NCBI GenBank assembly: GCA_019096065.1
Contig: JAGUCH010000007.1
Location: forward strand, 2,626,501-2,690,500
Direction: 5' to 3'
Source: Paracyclopina nana
Taxonomy: Eukaryota > Arthropoda > Copepoda > Cyclopoida > Cyclopettidae
DNA: 64,000 bases
The position numbers were made by a program, and so were the translations under genes. Positions 35,899 through 46,369 of this stretch are shown in pieces (within the stretch, counting starts at the first letter, position 1; each line of letters begins with the position of its first letter). Under the pieces are notes generated by a model. It was not told where the DNA came from, made no database searches, and was given only the letters and a program-made list of their open reading frames with translations.

Positions 35899-36884
35899 CC
35901 TCTATTTACATATGTTCTTGCTAAGTCAGATCTACGATCCAAAGAAGGACAAGCTGCCAAAAGAAAGTGACATTCCACGTATGAAGTTCACGGGAGACAT
36001 TGGTGAATACCAGGACTTCAGGGACCGCTTTTTCATCAGGGTCATCTTGAACACGAGTATCTCCCCCTCGAACAAGTTGATGTTGCTCAGGGATAGCCTG
36101 GAAGGTGAACCTGAAATTGAAATAAAGAATTTTAAGCCTTGGAATTTGTTGAACCTCGCGAATGCGGTTGAGAGACTGGACAAGGTCTATGGAGACTTAA
36201 AAGGCCGGCAAGGTTTCTTGTTGGCTAAAATCACAAAAATGCAGCCCCTCGATCATACTAAAAAGGATTCGCTACAAGAATACAAGGCAGTCATGCTAGA
36301 AATAATTAAGTTCTTCACTGAGGAGGGGGCCAGAATTAAATGCAACCCGATCATGGGCATCGCAGCCATCCCGTGGGTCCTGCAGTGGAAAGAGCAATCA
36401 AAGCTCAGGTACGAGGAGTACATAAAGCTGTCTAAGCTAGAAAACTCGGTGGACTCAGTCATGGAATTCATAGACTGGAAACTGTCCCTGATGAGAATGT
36501 CAAGCTACGAAGCTAAAGTAAAGGAGGTGACTGACAAGTCAGAGTCTAGGAAAAAAGCGGTGACACTGCTCACGAACGAAGCTTCCGGAGAAGAAGACAG
36601 CCCGTCTGACTACTCCACAGACTATGAGGAAGAAGCAGTGGGACCGTGCCTGTCCACTGCAGTCAGAAACTTAGACGTAAAAGACTGTCAAGTCTGCGGA
36701 CGTGAAAATCACAAGACCCCGCAGTGCAAGCAGTTCATCCGAATGTCCGGAAAGGACAAATATGAGCTGTGCATTCAGAAAAGACTGTGCATGAGATGCA
36801 TTGATTCGAAGCATCAAAGGATGGAATGTAAAGCACCGAAATGCACGAAATGTCAAAACCCGCATCATGGACAAGCAGATTAAG
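35899..36884 (+). pseudogene. BEL/Pao element 3: gag, 5'-truncated (plus-strand copy)
   Basis: Begins inside the gag gene and encodes the DUF1759-like domain (PRMKFTGDIGEYQDF, then PWNLLNLANAVERLDKVYGD) and a zinc knuckle CQVCGRENHKTPQC, followed by a Cys-rich CMRC..CTKC segment. It ends where a deletion joins it to the protease. It is almost identical to the minus-strand copy at about 38,560-39,540, differing by single residues (GREN/GHEN, KHQRM/KHRRM, FRDRFF/FRDCFF). Confidence 0.85.
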
Positions 36885-37292
36885 ACTAACATGGTGCTAG
36901 ACGAGGCCTCAAGTAATACTTTCATTAGCACGTCGCTTCATAAGGCCCTAAATTTGCAGGGGCAGAAAGTTTCATACTCGGTCTCCTCCATAAACAATCA
37001 GACTCAAGACTTTTTGAGCCACAAGTGCAATATCACGATTAGAAGCACAGAAAGTGAAAGCAGCGAGCTGCACAGCATAAGTGCTTATACCTCGGACGCG
37101 ATAAATAAGCTAATAAAGCTGCCAAACTACGCAAAACTGAAGACAAAGTTTAAGTTTCTGGAACCGATAGAATTCCCGGATCTAGTGAAAGGCCCAGTTG
37201 AAATACTATTAGGCATAAACTACCCGGCCTTGCATCAAAGTTTTGGAGACAAGTCCCAAGTCCGATGGGAAGGTCGGTTCCCCACTGGTTAG
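36870..37292 (+). pseudogene. BEL/Pao element 3: retropepsin-like (DUF1758) fragment
   Basis: Starts at a junction in the Cys-rich region and reads VLDEASSNTFISTSLHKAL, where the protease active site D-S/T-G-S is expected. The residue after Asp and the Gly are changed, so it is probably inactive. It ends ...GPVEILLGINYPALH and runs one frame off into RT. Confidence 0.65.
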
Positions 37293-38449
37293 AAAGATGC
37301 TATTTGGAAATACTTTGACGTATACGTCGCCTGAATGCAAAAAGCCAGTGACTTTGCTGACATGTGAAGCTATTGATAGTGAATGCCCGGAACTAAAATA
37401 CATCATGAAAAAGATATTTGATGACGATACGCAAGGCTTGACGTTAGCAAACCCAGTAGAATTACTGACTGCAGACGAGCTACGAGCTAGAGACATCATA
37501 AGTAGCACTATCCACACTAACGAGAAAGGTCACAAGGCTATGAAAGTGCCATGGCGAAATCATCCGGATCCTCCAGATCTGCCAAATAACTATTGGCAAG
37601 TACTCACTTTTGAGCTGAAGCAGGAACAGAAACTGGGTCCTGAGCTCATGAAACAAGTAGATGATGCTATAGAAGAGATGATAGCTCACGGAGCTTTGAA
37701 ATTACTTCGTGATGACGAAGACAAGTTAGTGGGGTTCTATATACCACGAGTAATGGTAGTGAAGCTAGACAGGGCTTCTACCAAAGTTAGAGTTTGCATG
37801 GATGCAGCTTGGCCTTTTGGGGCCAAAAGAACTTCACTGAATTCCCAAGTTTTGACTGGTCAGAAGTTACAAGGCGATATTTGGGCTATATGGCTTCGAT
37901 TCCGGATGCGTCCAAAAGCTTACATAGCTGACGCTGTAAAAATGTTTCTAAACGTGCACTTACTGCCAGAAGACAGGAGATATCATAGACTTATACATAG
38001 GGGTCAAGCTTATGAATTATGGGTCTTTGGCAACGTGGCATCGCCGTATGCCGCGCTGTATACTATGAAGGAAATAGCAAAAGAAGGCAAGTTGCATCCT
38101 TTGACTGAGTACGTGTTCAACTCGTGCCTGTACATGGACGATATCATCTTCAGCTGCAACACCACAGAGGAAGCTCTGGCAGTCTACAATGATGTAAAAA
38201 ACGTACATGCAAAGTCGAAAATGGTTTTTAAAAAATGGGTCAGTTCAGACAGATAAAGACTGGCATCCATCGTTTGAGTTGAACTCGAACAATCCGGATG
38301 TGAAAGCCCTTGGAATCAAGTGGCAATCAAGCACTGACGAGATAACATTCAATCCGTTAAAGACGAGCCTCACAGATGATGATCTAAAAATAGTAACGAG
38401 GCGGTACATCGTCTCGATAGTAGCCCAAATATATGACCCTCACTTCTAA
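37243..38449 (+). pseudogene. BEL/Pao element 3: reverse transcriptase fragment
   Basis: The RT domain covers LPNNYWQVLTFELKQEQKL to the C motif. Motif A is YIADAVKMFLNV and motif C is LYMDDIIFS, so the polymerase Asp residues are present. A frameshift at about 38,240 moves the thumb region to another frame (from about 38,243, DVKALGIKWQSS). The reading stops at TAA 38,447 just after AQIYDP, where the inverted gag copy begins. RNase H, integrase and an LTR are absent. The fragment is dead but its RT active site is intact. Confidence 0.8.
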
Positions 38450-40480
38450 AAAAGTCTGCTGCTGCTCCAGCATAGTTGCCAACGTCGTTTCCATGGACTT
38501 TAGCTTGTCATTCACGTTCTTTTCTACCTTTTCTCTATCTCTTTTCTCGAAAAACCCATGCAGCAGTCCATGATGCGGGTTTTGACATTTCGTGCATTTC
38601 GGTGCTTTACATTCCATCCTTCGATGCTTCGAATCAATGCATCTCATGCACAGTCTTTTCTGAATGCACAGCTCATATTTGTCCTTTCCGGACATTCGGA
38701 TGAACTGCTTGCACTGCGGGGTCTTGTGATTTTCATGTCCGCAGACTTGACAGTCTTTTACGTCTAAGTTTCTGACTGCAGTGGACAGGCACGGTCCCAC
38801 TGCTTCTTCCTCATAGTCTGTGGAGTAGTCAGACGGGCTGTCTTCTTCTCCGGAAGCTTCGTTCGTGAGCAGTGTCACCGCTTTTTTCCTAGACTCTGAC
38901 TTGTCAGTCACCTCCTTTACTTTAGCTTCGTAGCTTGACATTCTCATCAGGGACAGTTTCCAGTCTATGAATTCCATGACTGAGTCCACCGAGTTTTCTA
39001 GCTTAGACAGCTTTATGTACTCCTCGTACCTGAGCTTTGATTGCTCTTTCCACTGCAGGACCCACGGGATGGCTGCGATGCCCATGATCGGGTTGCATTT
39101 AATTCTGGCCCCCTCCTCAGTGAAGAACTTAATTATTTCTAGCATGACTGCCTTGTATTCTTGTAGCGAATCCTTTTTAGTATGATCGAGGGGCTGCATT
39201 TTTGTGATTTTAGCCAACAAGAAACCTTGCCGGCCTTTTAAGTCTCCATAGACCTTGTCCAGTCTCTCAACCGCATTCGCGAGGTTCAACAAATTCCAAG
39301 GCTTAAAATTCTTTATTTCAATTTCAGGTTCACCTTCCAGGCTATCCCTGAGCAACATCAACTTGTTCGAGGGGGAGATACTCGTGTTCAAGATGACCCT
39401 GATGAAAAAGCAGTCCCTGAAGTCCTGGTATTCACCAATGTCTCCCGTGAACTTCATACGTGGAATGTCACTTTCTTTTGGCAGCTTGTCCTTCTTTGGA
39501 TCGTAGATCTGACTTAGCAAGAACATATGTAAATAGAGGTCTGACCAGTCGTCCAAGACCGCCTTTTCTGTTTTTGTGGATCTATAATCCGTTGTCCTAA
39601 GCGAGATGAATTCCTCTTCTGGCTCTGGACTTGGGTCCCTTCTAGGGCCCCCGCTTTGCAACCTGGGTGGTCTAGCAGGTCTGTTTTGGTCACCCAGGTT
39701 CTGTATTGGCGTGAAGTTTGGAGTTGAAGGCGGAGGAATCTCCCTTCTGGACAGCTCGTTGTCATTTCCTAGGAATTGACTGATCAGGCTTTGCACTGTC
39801 CCCGAGGGCTGCGGTGGGCGTGCCCCCCCTTCTTTCTGCCCTGACAGCCTTTTGCCGTCTGTCTGCTTGTTCCTGTTATCTAACAGTTGTTCAAGCGGGC
39901 CTTGTTGCTTCAGGCGGGCAATGAAGTCCTTTACTGTTTGATCAGCTTGATTCACCGTTTTTGTGATGACTGTGAGTCCAGTCTTTTTTGCAGGCTGCTC
40001 GCATTCATTCCAGATAGAGCGGCACTGCTCAGCGTATTCTCTTAGTACCTTGACGTTTCCATCCAGGATACCTTCAATCTTAGCTATACCTTCCGCGCTA
40101 ACCTCTTGTGTGCCAAAGTCTTGGATCATCAGCCTAATCTGACCCCCTAATGATTTTAGTTCGTCCAGAAGCTCTTCCGGGGTCTTTACCTTGGCAGCTT
40201 GATCAGAATGCACCCCATTCTGGTCGACCTGATCCTTCTTCCCCGCAGTTGCCTCTGCTGGCTTTTCCTGCGAATCCGGGGCTCTGAGAGCCTCCTTGGG
40301 TAGAATCAAGTTCTCTACCAGTGTCAGATTCATGCCCGTGATATTCGGATCCTCTGGCATGGAGCTTATCATATAGCTCGAATCCGCGAATGAGATCTGT
40401 TCCAGATCTGGCTCCGCCTGTAAACGTGCATTGTAAATGCGCAAAAGCTCCCTATACCAAAACCGCTTCCGGAGCTTCAA
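38445..40480 (-). pseudogene. BEL/Pao element 3: full-length gag on the opposite strand
   Basis: A long intact frame (about 698 codons; the last roughly 20 codons are antisense of the adjoining RT). The N-terminal region has a helical DELKSLGGQIRLMIQDF segment and a Gln/Pro-rich linker; then come the DUF1759-like domain, CQVCGHENHKTPQC, the CMRC..CTKC segment and a final coiled coil (VEKNVNDKLKSMETTLATML). The frame has no stop from 40,480, so this gag may still be translatable. The 5' LTR expected above 40,480 is not recognisable. Together with the plus-strand copy it forms an inverted duplication. Confidence 0.75.
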
Positions 40481-40566
40481 CCTGCTTCAACCCGCCTTGT
40501 TGGCCTCTCTGCTCGATGCCCAAGTGAGGGCTATTGGCCTCTCTGCTTTCCTCGGGTGATCGAGTT

Positions 40567-40591
40567 CCTTCGATAGCTCAGTTGGTAGAGC
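40567..40591 (+). tRNA. tRNA-Tyr-like 5' half (fragment)
   Basis: CCTTCGATAGCTCAGTTGG and the following TAGAGC match the acceptor 5' strand and D arm of animal tRNA-Tyr, including a perfect internal A box. The sequence after it does not fold into an anticodon arm plus T arm at normal spacing. It is a tRNA fragment or tRNA-derived repeat, not a working gene. Confidence 0.4.
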
Positions 40592-40599
40592 TATTACCT

Positions 40600-41210
40600 G
40601 TAATCACAGAAAATGAAGGATTAGCGAGGTATACCAGGTTTGATGGTCTTTCCCTACGTCTATTTTCCTCGCGTGGCTTCGTGGCACTGCTTGCCGGAAG
40701 CGATGCTAACACAGCTGACTACTCAGCCTTAGATTTATTGACTCGGTGCGCGCTTCTTCACGCCCGAGAATTCAAACCTTGGCGGGACTTTTTTGATGGC
40801 GTCACCTGACGCGCAGCTTTGACCCAGCTCTCAAGAAGCTGGAGCCTGTCAAAAAAGTCCCAAAGAACCTGTAGCGATTCAAGAAGGTGTCACCTGACAC
40901 GCAGCCTTTATGTGCAGCTTTTAAATAAGCTACGGCTCATCTAGAATCGCAATCGACAAACTGGCGTCCTTTTGACGCAAACGAATGCTCAGAAGACTAC
41001 TACTTAGTCTCCAAGCATGGATGGCTCGCCTAGCGTCTCACCTCGTATTCACGGGGGACTGCTTAAGCGAAAAATCGCGTCTGGCGGGCTTATTACCGGC
41101 CAAAAGCGGAACGAACGCGTCTAGCAGTGTATTCACCTGCTAAAAGCGTGATAAATATGAGTTCAAATCCCAACTATACCTCTATCCCACATAGACAGGA
41201 TGGACTCGCA
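40600..41210. other. Unassigned stretch with short direct repeats
   Basis: No convincing gene. It has two related blocks GGCGTCACCTGACGCGCAGC (about 40,798) and GGTGTCACCTGACACGCAGC (about 40,887). A B-box-like GTTCAAATCCC at about 41,162 lies too far from the tRNA-like A box to make one tRNA. Confidence 0.4.
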
Positions 41211-41211
41211 A

Positions 41212-42063
41212 CTACTCAGGGTTGTTGTGGTTCACCAGCCTGCGAACGTTGGGCGCCATGAAAGGAAGAGAGCCAGCGTTACTATGCCGCTGGGTTATTG
41301 TCCGATGCTGCGGATATAGCCGAAGTCCCGGCAAAGAGAATCTTCGTACAAAAGTGTCGGAATAAACGAACAACTTGTTCATGTGGAATAACAAAACGAA
41401 CTGATGTATTTTCGCGGTTAATAGCTGAAACAGTGAAGCTAACATAAAGCTGAGATCATCGTCGAGTGCTGTGTTTCGAGGTTGGGTGAAAGGCGAGTCG
41501 ATCTTTCCTTTCAGGGTGTTCTCCAAAGGTGAGAAGTTCTCCATTAAGGTCAGGGTCCCAGTTTTGACCCTATCAAAGAAGTCCTTGACTGTCTCATTAG
41601 GCTCCTGTACCAAGGAGTCTTCAATTGCAGATTCTTCAGCCAAGGTGCACACATGGTGGAAACGAGCAAGAAAAATCTTCTTCAATCCATTGGGCCCCTC
41701 CCAAGTAGAGGGCGTTCGCTTCTCCTCAGCCAAAATATTATACCACTGACCTGCTTTGCCTTTCAAGGCCAAAGCTGCATAACTTGCAGTGGCTTCATCA
41801 CTCCAGCGGGGTTGTTCAGCAGCAGCCCCCTGGATGACAATTGTACGCAGGTGATCTATGCGTGTCACCCAGGCTCGAGGTCCAAGCTTGTCTGTTGCTC
41901 GGTCTCCAGAAAACTCAGGCAAATCAATTGCCTTAATTGCCCTGTTAGCCATGGCAGTAGTCCTGTGATTGCCCAAATGATCCAAATTGCCCGCAGGCTC
42001 CTCTTGATTACCAGGCACCTCTGGTACGTCTTCTTCACCTGCAACTCGTCCTGAGCCAGGCAT
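41212..42063 (-). pseudogene. Gypsy-like Gag fragment, copy 2 (inverted)
   Basis: A minus-strand ORF opening at an ATG (MPGSGRVAGEED). Residues 15-190 are nearly identical to the plus-strand copy at 14,022-14,666 (IDLPEFSGDRATD, ALKGKAGQWYNILAEEK). After the shared gag helix the frame continues for about 90 residues of unrelated sequence (from LKGKIDSPFTQ) that contains no zinc knuckle or protease, so the downstream part was replaced or deleted. Confidence 0.7.
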
Positions 42064-42109
42064 AAAAACTGACTATATTCCGGCACAAATTCTGCTCTTT
42101 TGCAAGCAA

Positions 42110-42420
42110 GCAAAAAGGGCAGAGTCCCTCCCCCAGGTTAAAAACGAGGACGTAAGGTCGAAAAAAACCAAATGCCACCAGTAATGAATCCAGGACTTCC
42201 AAGATCCTGACAACTGTGACGAGCCGGTATGAGCACAACTTGCTAGCTCAAAGACAGTATCAAAGCTGTTCTTTTATTGCAGTACTCGCGCTTATATATC
42301 TGTCGCACAAGGTTACGGCACTATAATAAGAGTGAGTGTTGTTAGGCGGAAGGAGGAAAAGGGTTAGTCGCGTAGTTATGTAAAAGAGTAATTGCCAGGA
42401 AGTCAAAAGTACAATACAAC
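42110..42420 (-). repeat. LTR/leader segment of Gypsy-like element (minus-strand copy)
   Basis: Reverse complement of the 13,660-13,960 segment with moderate divergence. In minus orientation it has ATATATAAG (TATA-like), then AATAAA about 35 nt later, then AGTTGTGCTCAT and the gag start. This matches a compact LTR promoter and R region followed by the leader. Confidence 0.55.
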
Positions 42421-42519
42421 AAAAAACTCAGATTGCGTGCCTTGCCCAGCTTATTGAATGCACACAATCACCAAAATCAGCTCACCAAAAAAAAGCTATG
42501 TTCCCAACCCCAAATTACT

Positions 42520-43136
42520 CGTCCTCGTGTGCTCAGGAGGTCAATGACCTGTTTAAATTCTCGCGCGGAGTCAATGACCTGTTTAAATTCTCGCGCGCCC
42601 TCATTTCAGCGCTTTAATGCCGGCCGGCCAGGAAAATAAAATTTTCTAGCCAAATTTCTTGTCCTCATGTGCTCAGGGAGTCAATGACCTGTTTAAATTC
42701 TTGCGCGGGGTCAATGACCTGTTTAAATTCTCGCGCGCCCTTATTTCAGCGTTTTAATGCCGGCCAGCCGGGAAAAAACATTTTTCCAGCCAAATTTCTT
42801 GTCCTCATGTGCTCAGGGGGTCAATGACCTGTTTAAATTCTCGTGCGGGGTCAATGACCTGTTTTAATTCTCACGCGCCCTTATTTCAGCGTTTTAATGC
42901 CGGCCGGCCAGGAAAAACTTTTTTCTTGCCACAAAACTTGTCCTCATGTGCTCAGGGGGTCAATGACCTGTTTAAATTCTCGCGCAAGGTCAATGACCTG
43001 TTTAAATTCTCGCGCGCCCTTATTTCAGCGTTTTAATGCCGGCCGGCCAGGAAAAACTTTTTTCTTGCCACAAAACTTGTCCTCATGTGCTCAGGGGGTC
43101 AATGACCTGTTTAAATTCTCGCGCAGGGTCAATGAC
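42520..43136. repeat. 140-bp satellite, left part
   Basis: Tandem 139-140-bp units (for example starting at 42,661, 42,801, 42,940, 43,079). Each unit holds a duplicated GTCAATGACCTGTTTAAATT core, then TTTAATGCCGGCC and a poly-A/T-rich spacer. The array is cut at 43,136 by BEL/Pao element 2 and resumes at 59,104. Confidence 0.9.
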
Positions 43137-43362
43137 TGTTTGGGCTCCCGCCTATCTATTGTATTGTGACACTCGTATGTGAGCTCGACCTACTATTCGA
43201 TCCTTCATGCTTATGTTTTCGCTAGTATGATTTCGGATTTCACCTTGTGTTAGTTGAATAAATCTCGACTACTACATAGAAATCACCGTCGTGCCGGATT
43301 TTATGCATATCTCGACTTTATTATCATTTTAGTGCATCGACGACTCTCGTTAGATTCATACA
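43137..43362 (+). repeat. 5' LTR of element 2
   Basis: A 226-bp TG...CA repeat with AATAAA at 43,257, a short LTR typical of BEL/Pao. Its left edge abuts the ATGAC duplication in the 140-bp satellite. Confidence 0.95.
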
Positions 43363-43380
43363 TGGCGACCAACCGGGTTC
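43363..43380 (+). other. Primer-binding site of element 2
   Basis: TGGCGACCAACC begins directly after the CA of the 5' LTR and continues into CGGGTTCGA. Its complement would be a tRNA 3' end (...GGTCGCCA) including a TCGA-type T loop. I do not assign the tRNA species. Confidence 0.75.
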
Positions 43381-43583
43381 GAGGACTCACGCAAGAGATG
43401 AAAAGTGGATTCTGGCATTCTCTGGTGATCCGACATTTTTACTGAGACAGCTGACTCTAAAGTGATTTTAAGTGCTGTGACTCACGATTTTATCCTCAAC
43501 GGGGAGACAGTCAAGCCTCACGTTGAAGTCTATCCTTAACGGGGAGACAGTCAAGTCTCTCGTTAACGGGGAGACCAGCACTG
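43381..43583 (+). other. Leader of element 2 with three PPT-like repeats
   Basis: The untranslated leader carries GGGGAGAC at 43,501, 43,541 and 43,568, within longer direct repeats (AACGGGGAGACAGTCAAG twice). The same octamer forms the polypurine tract next to the 3' LTR. Confidence 0.7.
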
Positions 43584-45589
43584 GTGCCACGGATATACCA
43601 GTCTGGCAAGAAGAAGACTAAGAGTGGAAGAGCTGTCAGGCCTCCACTTAAGACTCACGGTGGAGATTTTGACATCTTGATTAAGAGAGCCAAAAAGTCA
43701 AGTGTCAAAGACAAGCAGCTACTGTCGGCTAGTGAAGCTGACAAGGACTGGGTATTTGACGAGATTTCGCTACTCTTCATGAACGACGAAGACGAGATCG
43801 TGGCCACTGGAGGAGAAGCTCAGCTACTAGGTTACGATACCCTCCTCAACAACGTCACAATGGCGTCATTGGATGGAAACATGCCGGCACCAGCCCACTC
43901 CAAAGACATGTGGATGGATGTCCTAAGAAACATCAAGGACACCATGGATAGCCACATTAAAGTCTTGGGTGAGAGATTGGATGCAGCCACATCACCAGAT
44001 TTGGCTGAGAGGATCAAAGCCCAAATCATAGGACTGAAGGCCGAGGTTACGGAAGATGTGGAGACATGTAGAGGCCTTGTCATGGAGGCCGATCGCAAAG
44101 ACTTCAAATATCAAGTCTCCCTAATCCACTACCAGTTGGAGACTTATGTAGTCAGAGCCTCAAGGGTTGTCAAGGACAAAAGACTCAGTGAATTGGACAA
44201 CCCTACCACACCGACTCCAGCAGCAGCTTCAGGTGCTGCTGCGGAGACTGTGGTTGCCAAGGCGGACTCTCAACATGAAGAGGGGCTTCAATTGGATGAC
44301 GATATCCTCGCCAACTCAGCGGAGAAAGTCTTGGAAGAATTGGATGTAGTGGTGTGTCAACTCAAAAAAGCTGATAAGTTGAGAAGAACTCTGATGGTGG
44401 GCACAGGAGCTTACAAAGACCAGGTGACTTTGATGGAAAATGCCAACAAGAGGAGGAAAGAACTGGAGAATATTGTTCAGTGCATGGGTGAAGATGATCG
44501 CAAAAAGTTCAACATGCAAAGTGTGGTCCTCACTAGCAAAGAAATCGACAACCTCATGGCATTCTCGGATCCAGACCACCATAGGAATCGGCCACGGGCC
44601 AATGGTGGAACGACGCCGAATCAAGAAAAAAATGACCATGATAGCTCTACCTTCGGCAGGAGGGATTTCAACTTGGGCATGACCACGGTTACGTTGTCGA
44701 GCGAGCTATATGAAAAGAAGATCCAGGAGGAGCAGTCATATTTGGCCCAGGACACTATCATCGACCAAGTAAGAAGACGGGCTCGGGCCGATATCGACTG
44801 GAATGATTTATATGAAGGCAAAAATCTCTCCCAGTTCTATGACCCGAACGTGCCCAGGGACTTCATCAGGGACGGCGTCAAGCCAATGTACTTCAATGGC
44901 ATGGGTGAAGTCACCTATAGAGACTTCAAGGAATATGTGCACGCTGGTATTGTCATGAAGAGAAACATGAACTGGTTTGAGAAGTGCATTAAACTCAAAA
45001 ACTTGTGCACTGGGGCAGTGAAAATCAAAGTGGCGAGGTGCAGCTTGTCAAAGGATGGTTTCATCGAAGCCCTTCAAAAATTGGACGGGGACTACCTGGC
45101 TCATAGAGATGAAGCCGAGGAAGTGATCCATGACTTGCTCATCAAGATGAGAGAAAGACCACCCATCTCTGTGAAAGACCTGAACTCTGTGGAAGCAGCC
45201 CTGGTTATCATAGAGGAGATCATTGATTGCAATGGACGTGCGGGCAATGACCTGACTAATGGTGAAGCCTCAATTTTGTCCAACATCAGGATGGATAACA
45301 TCACGACCAGGGATTACAGAGATTTTAAGGAAAAGAAGCTCCAGTTGAGGAATTCTCTCAGGCTCTTCATTACTTGGGCTAGAGTCCGAATCAGAGATCA
45401 TCTGAGGACAAAGAGAACTGATACTTTGCTCAAGAATCTCACCAGGTCCTTCGATGAGATGGAAGTCAGTGAGGCGGAGCCCTGCCAATGGAGAAGAAAT
45501 GACAAATACCGAGCAAAGACAACAAGATCAAGGAGGCCACGGGGTTTGTGGATGACGACTCTGATGAGTTTGACTCCAGCGATGATTAA
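43584..45589 (+). CDS. Element 2 Gag
   Basis: The frame is open from GTG 43,584; the first in-frame ATG is about 43,778, so the true start is uncertain. It is a helical, charged protein with acidic N-terminal half, coiled-coil segments, then the BEL capsid-like domain (IDWNDLYEGKNLSQFYDP, YFNGMGEVTYRDFKEYV, then FIEALQKLDGDYLAHRDEAEE). Near the end the sensible frame changes from 3 to 2: the acidic end FVDDDSDEFDSSDD is read in frame 2 and stops at TAA 45,587. The pol frame begins with the very next codon, so gag-pol expression would need stop readthrough, or the TAA is a mutation. Virus-like capsid protein by family. Confidence 0.7.
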
Positions 45590-46369
45590 GACGTGGTGGC
45601 ACTGGCAAGGGAAAAGCAACAATGTCTCGTATGCCAACAGCTAGGCCACAGGGGCTTTGAATGCACCAATTGGGGCAAGCAAAATATCAAAGATGTCGCT
45701 CGAAGGATGGAAAACGAGAAGCTGTGCAAGCAATGCCTCCAAGGAAGACATGCTATGGATAAGTGCAAATCCACGGAGAGGTGTGACAAGTGTGGTAGCG
45801 TGGAACATCACACCAGGCTGCACCAAGGCCAATCAACAAACACATCCATGCTGACTACCAGCTCACAAGCTCAGAGTGGACTAAAGAAGCAACTCACTGA
45901 CTGTTTGATGAATGCGGTCAGGCTCCTCAATGATGATGCCACTCTACTCACCCAGGATCACGGGTGTCCTGGGGAGCTGAGCGGCGACGAGGACAATGTT
46001 GAGATTGTTGGATTTGCGAGTGATGTATCGAGGTCATGGATGACGGTGCCAGTGGAAATTTCCACTATGATGGATTTTGGAAAAGCAGTTGAAACAAATG
46101 CACTTTTGGATACAGGATCCAGCGTGACATTGCTACAACCCCAATTGGCTAAAGTCATGGGAGCTAAGGGCAAGAGGAAGAGCATGGCAGTACAGGTTGT
46201 CGGCAACAATCAGGTGGTGAAGCAACCTTCTTTCAAGGGCACCATGTACATCAGAGCCAGAGGCACCGTGGAGCCGATCTTCCAGCTCAAGTTTAGCACT
46301 TTCAACCTGCCCATCGCAATCCAACCAGTGGACCCCCGAATGACATTAAAGAAAAATATGTGGAGCTGA
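45590..46369 (+). CDS. Element 2 zinc knuckles and retropepsin-like protease
   Basis: Two Cys/His motifs, CLVCQQLGHRGFEC (CCHC) and CDKCGSVEHHTRLH, surround a CKQCLQGRHAMDKC motif near residues 5-85. The aspartic protease (DUF1758-like) follows with its active site LLDTGSSVTLL intact at about nt 46,105. It overlaps the RT frame by a few bases with a -1 shift at about 46,365, a mutation in the normally continuous pol frame. Confidence 0.85.
   Translation, partial: DVVALAREKQQCLVCQQLGHRGFECTNWGKQNIKDVARRMENEKLCKQCLQGRHAMDKCKSTERCDKCGSVEHHTRLHQGQSTNTSMLTTSSQAQSGLKKQLTDCLMNAVRLLNDDATLLTQDHGCPGELSGDEDNVEIVGFASDVSRSWMTVPVEISTMMDFGKAVETNALLDTGSSVTLLQPQLAKVMGAKGKRKSMAVQVVGNNQVVKQPSFKGTMYIRARGTVEPIFQLKFSTFNLPIAIQPVDPRMTLKKNMWS

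Noticed and set aside
40567..41180. A functional tRNA gene with A box at 40,575 and B box at 41,162
   Set aside because: The boxes are nearly 600 bp apart and no anticodon or T arm folds between them.
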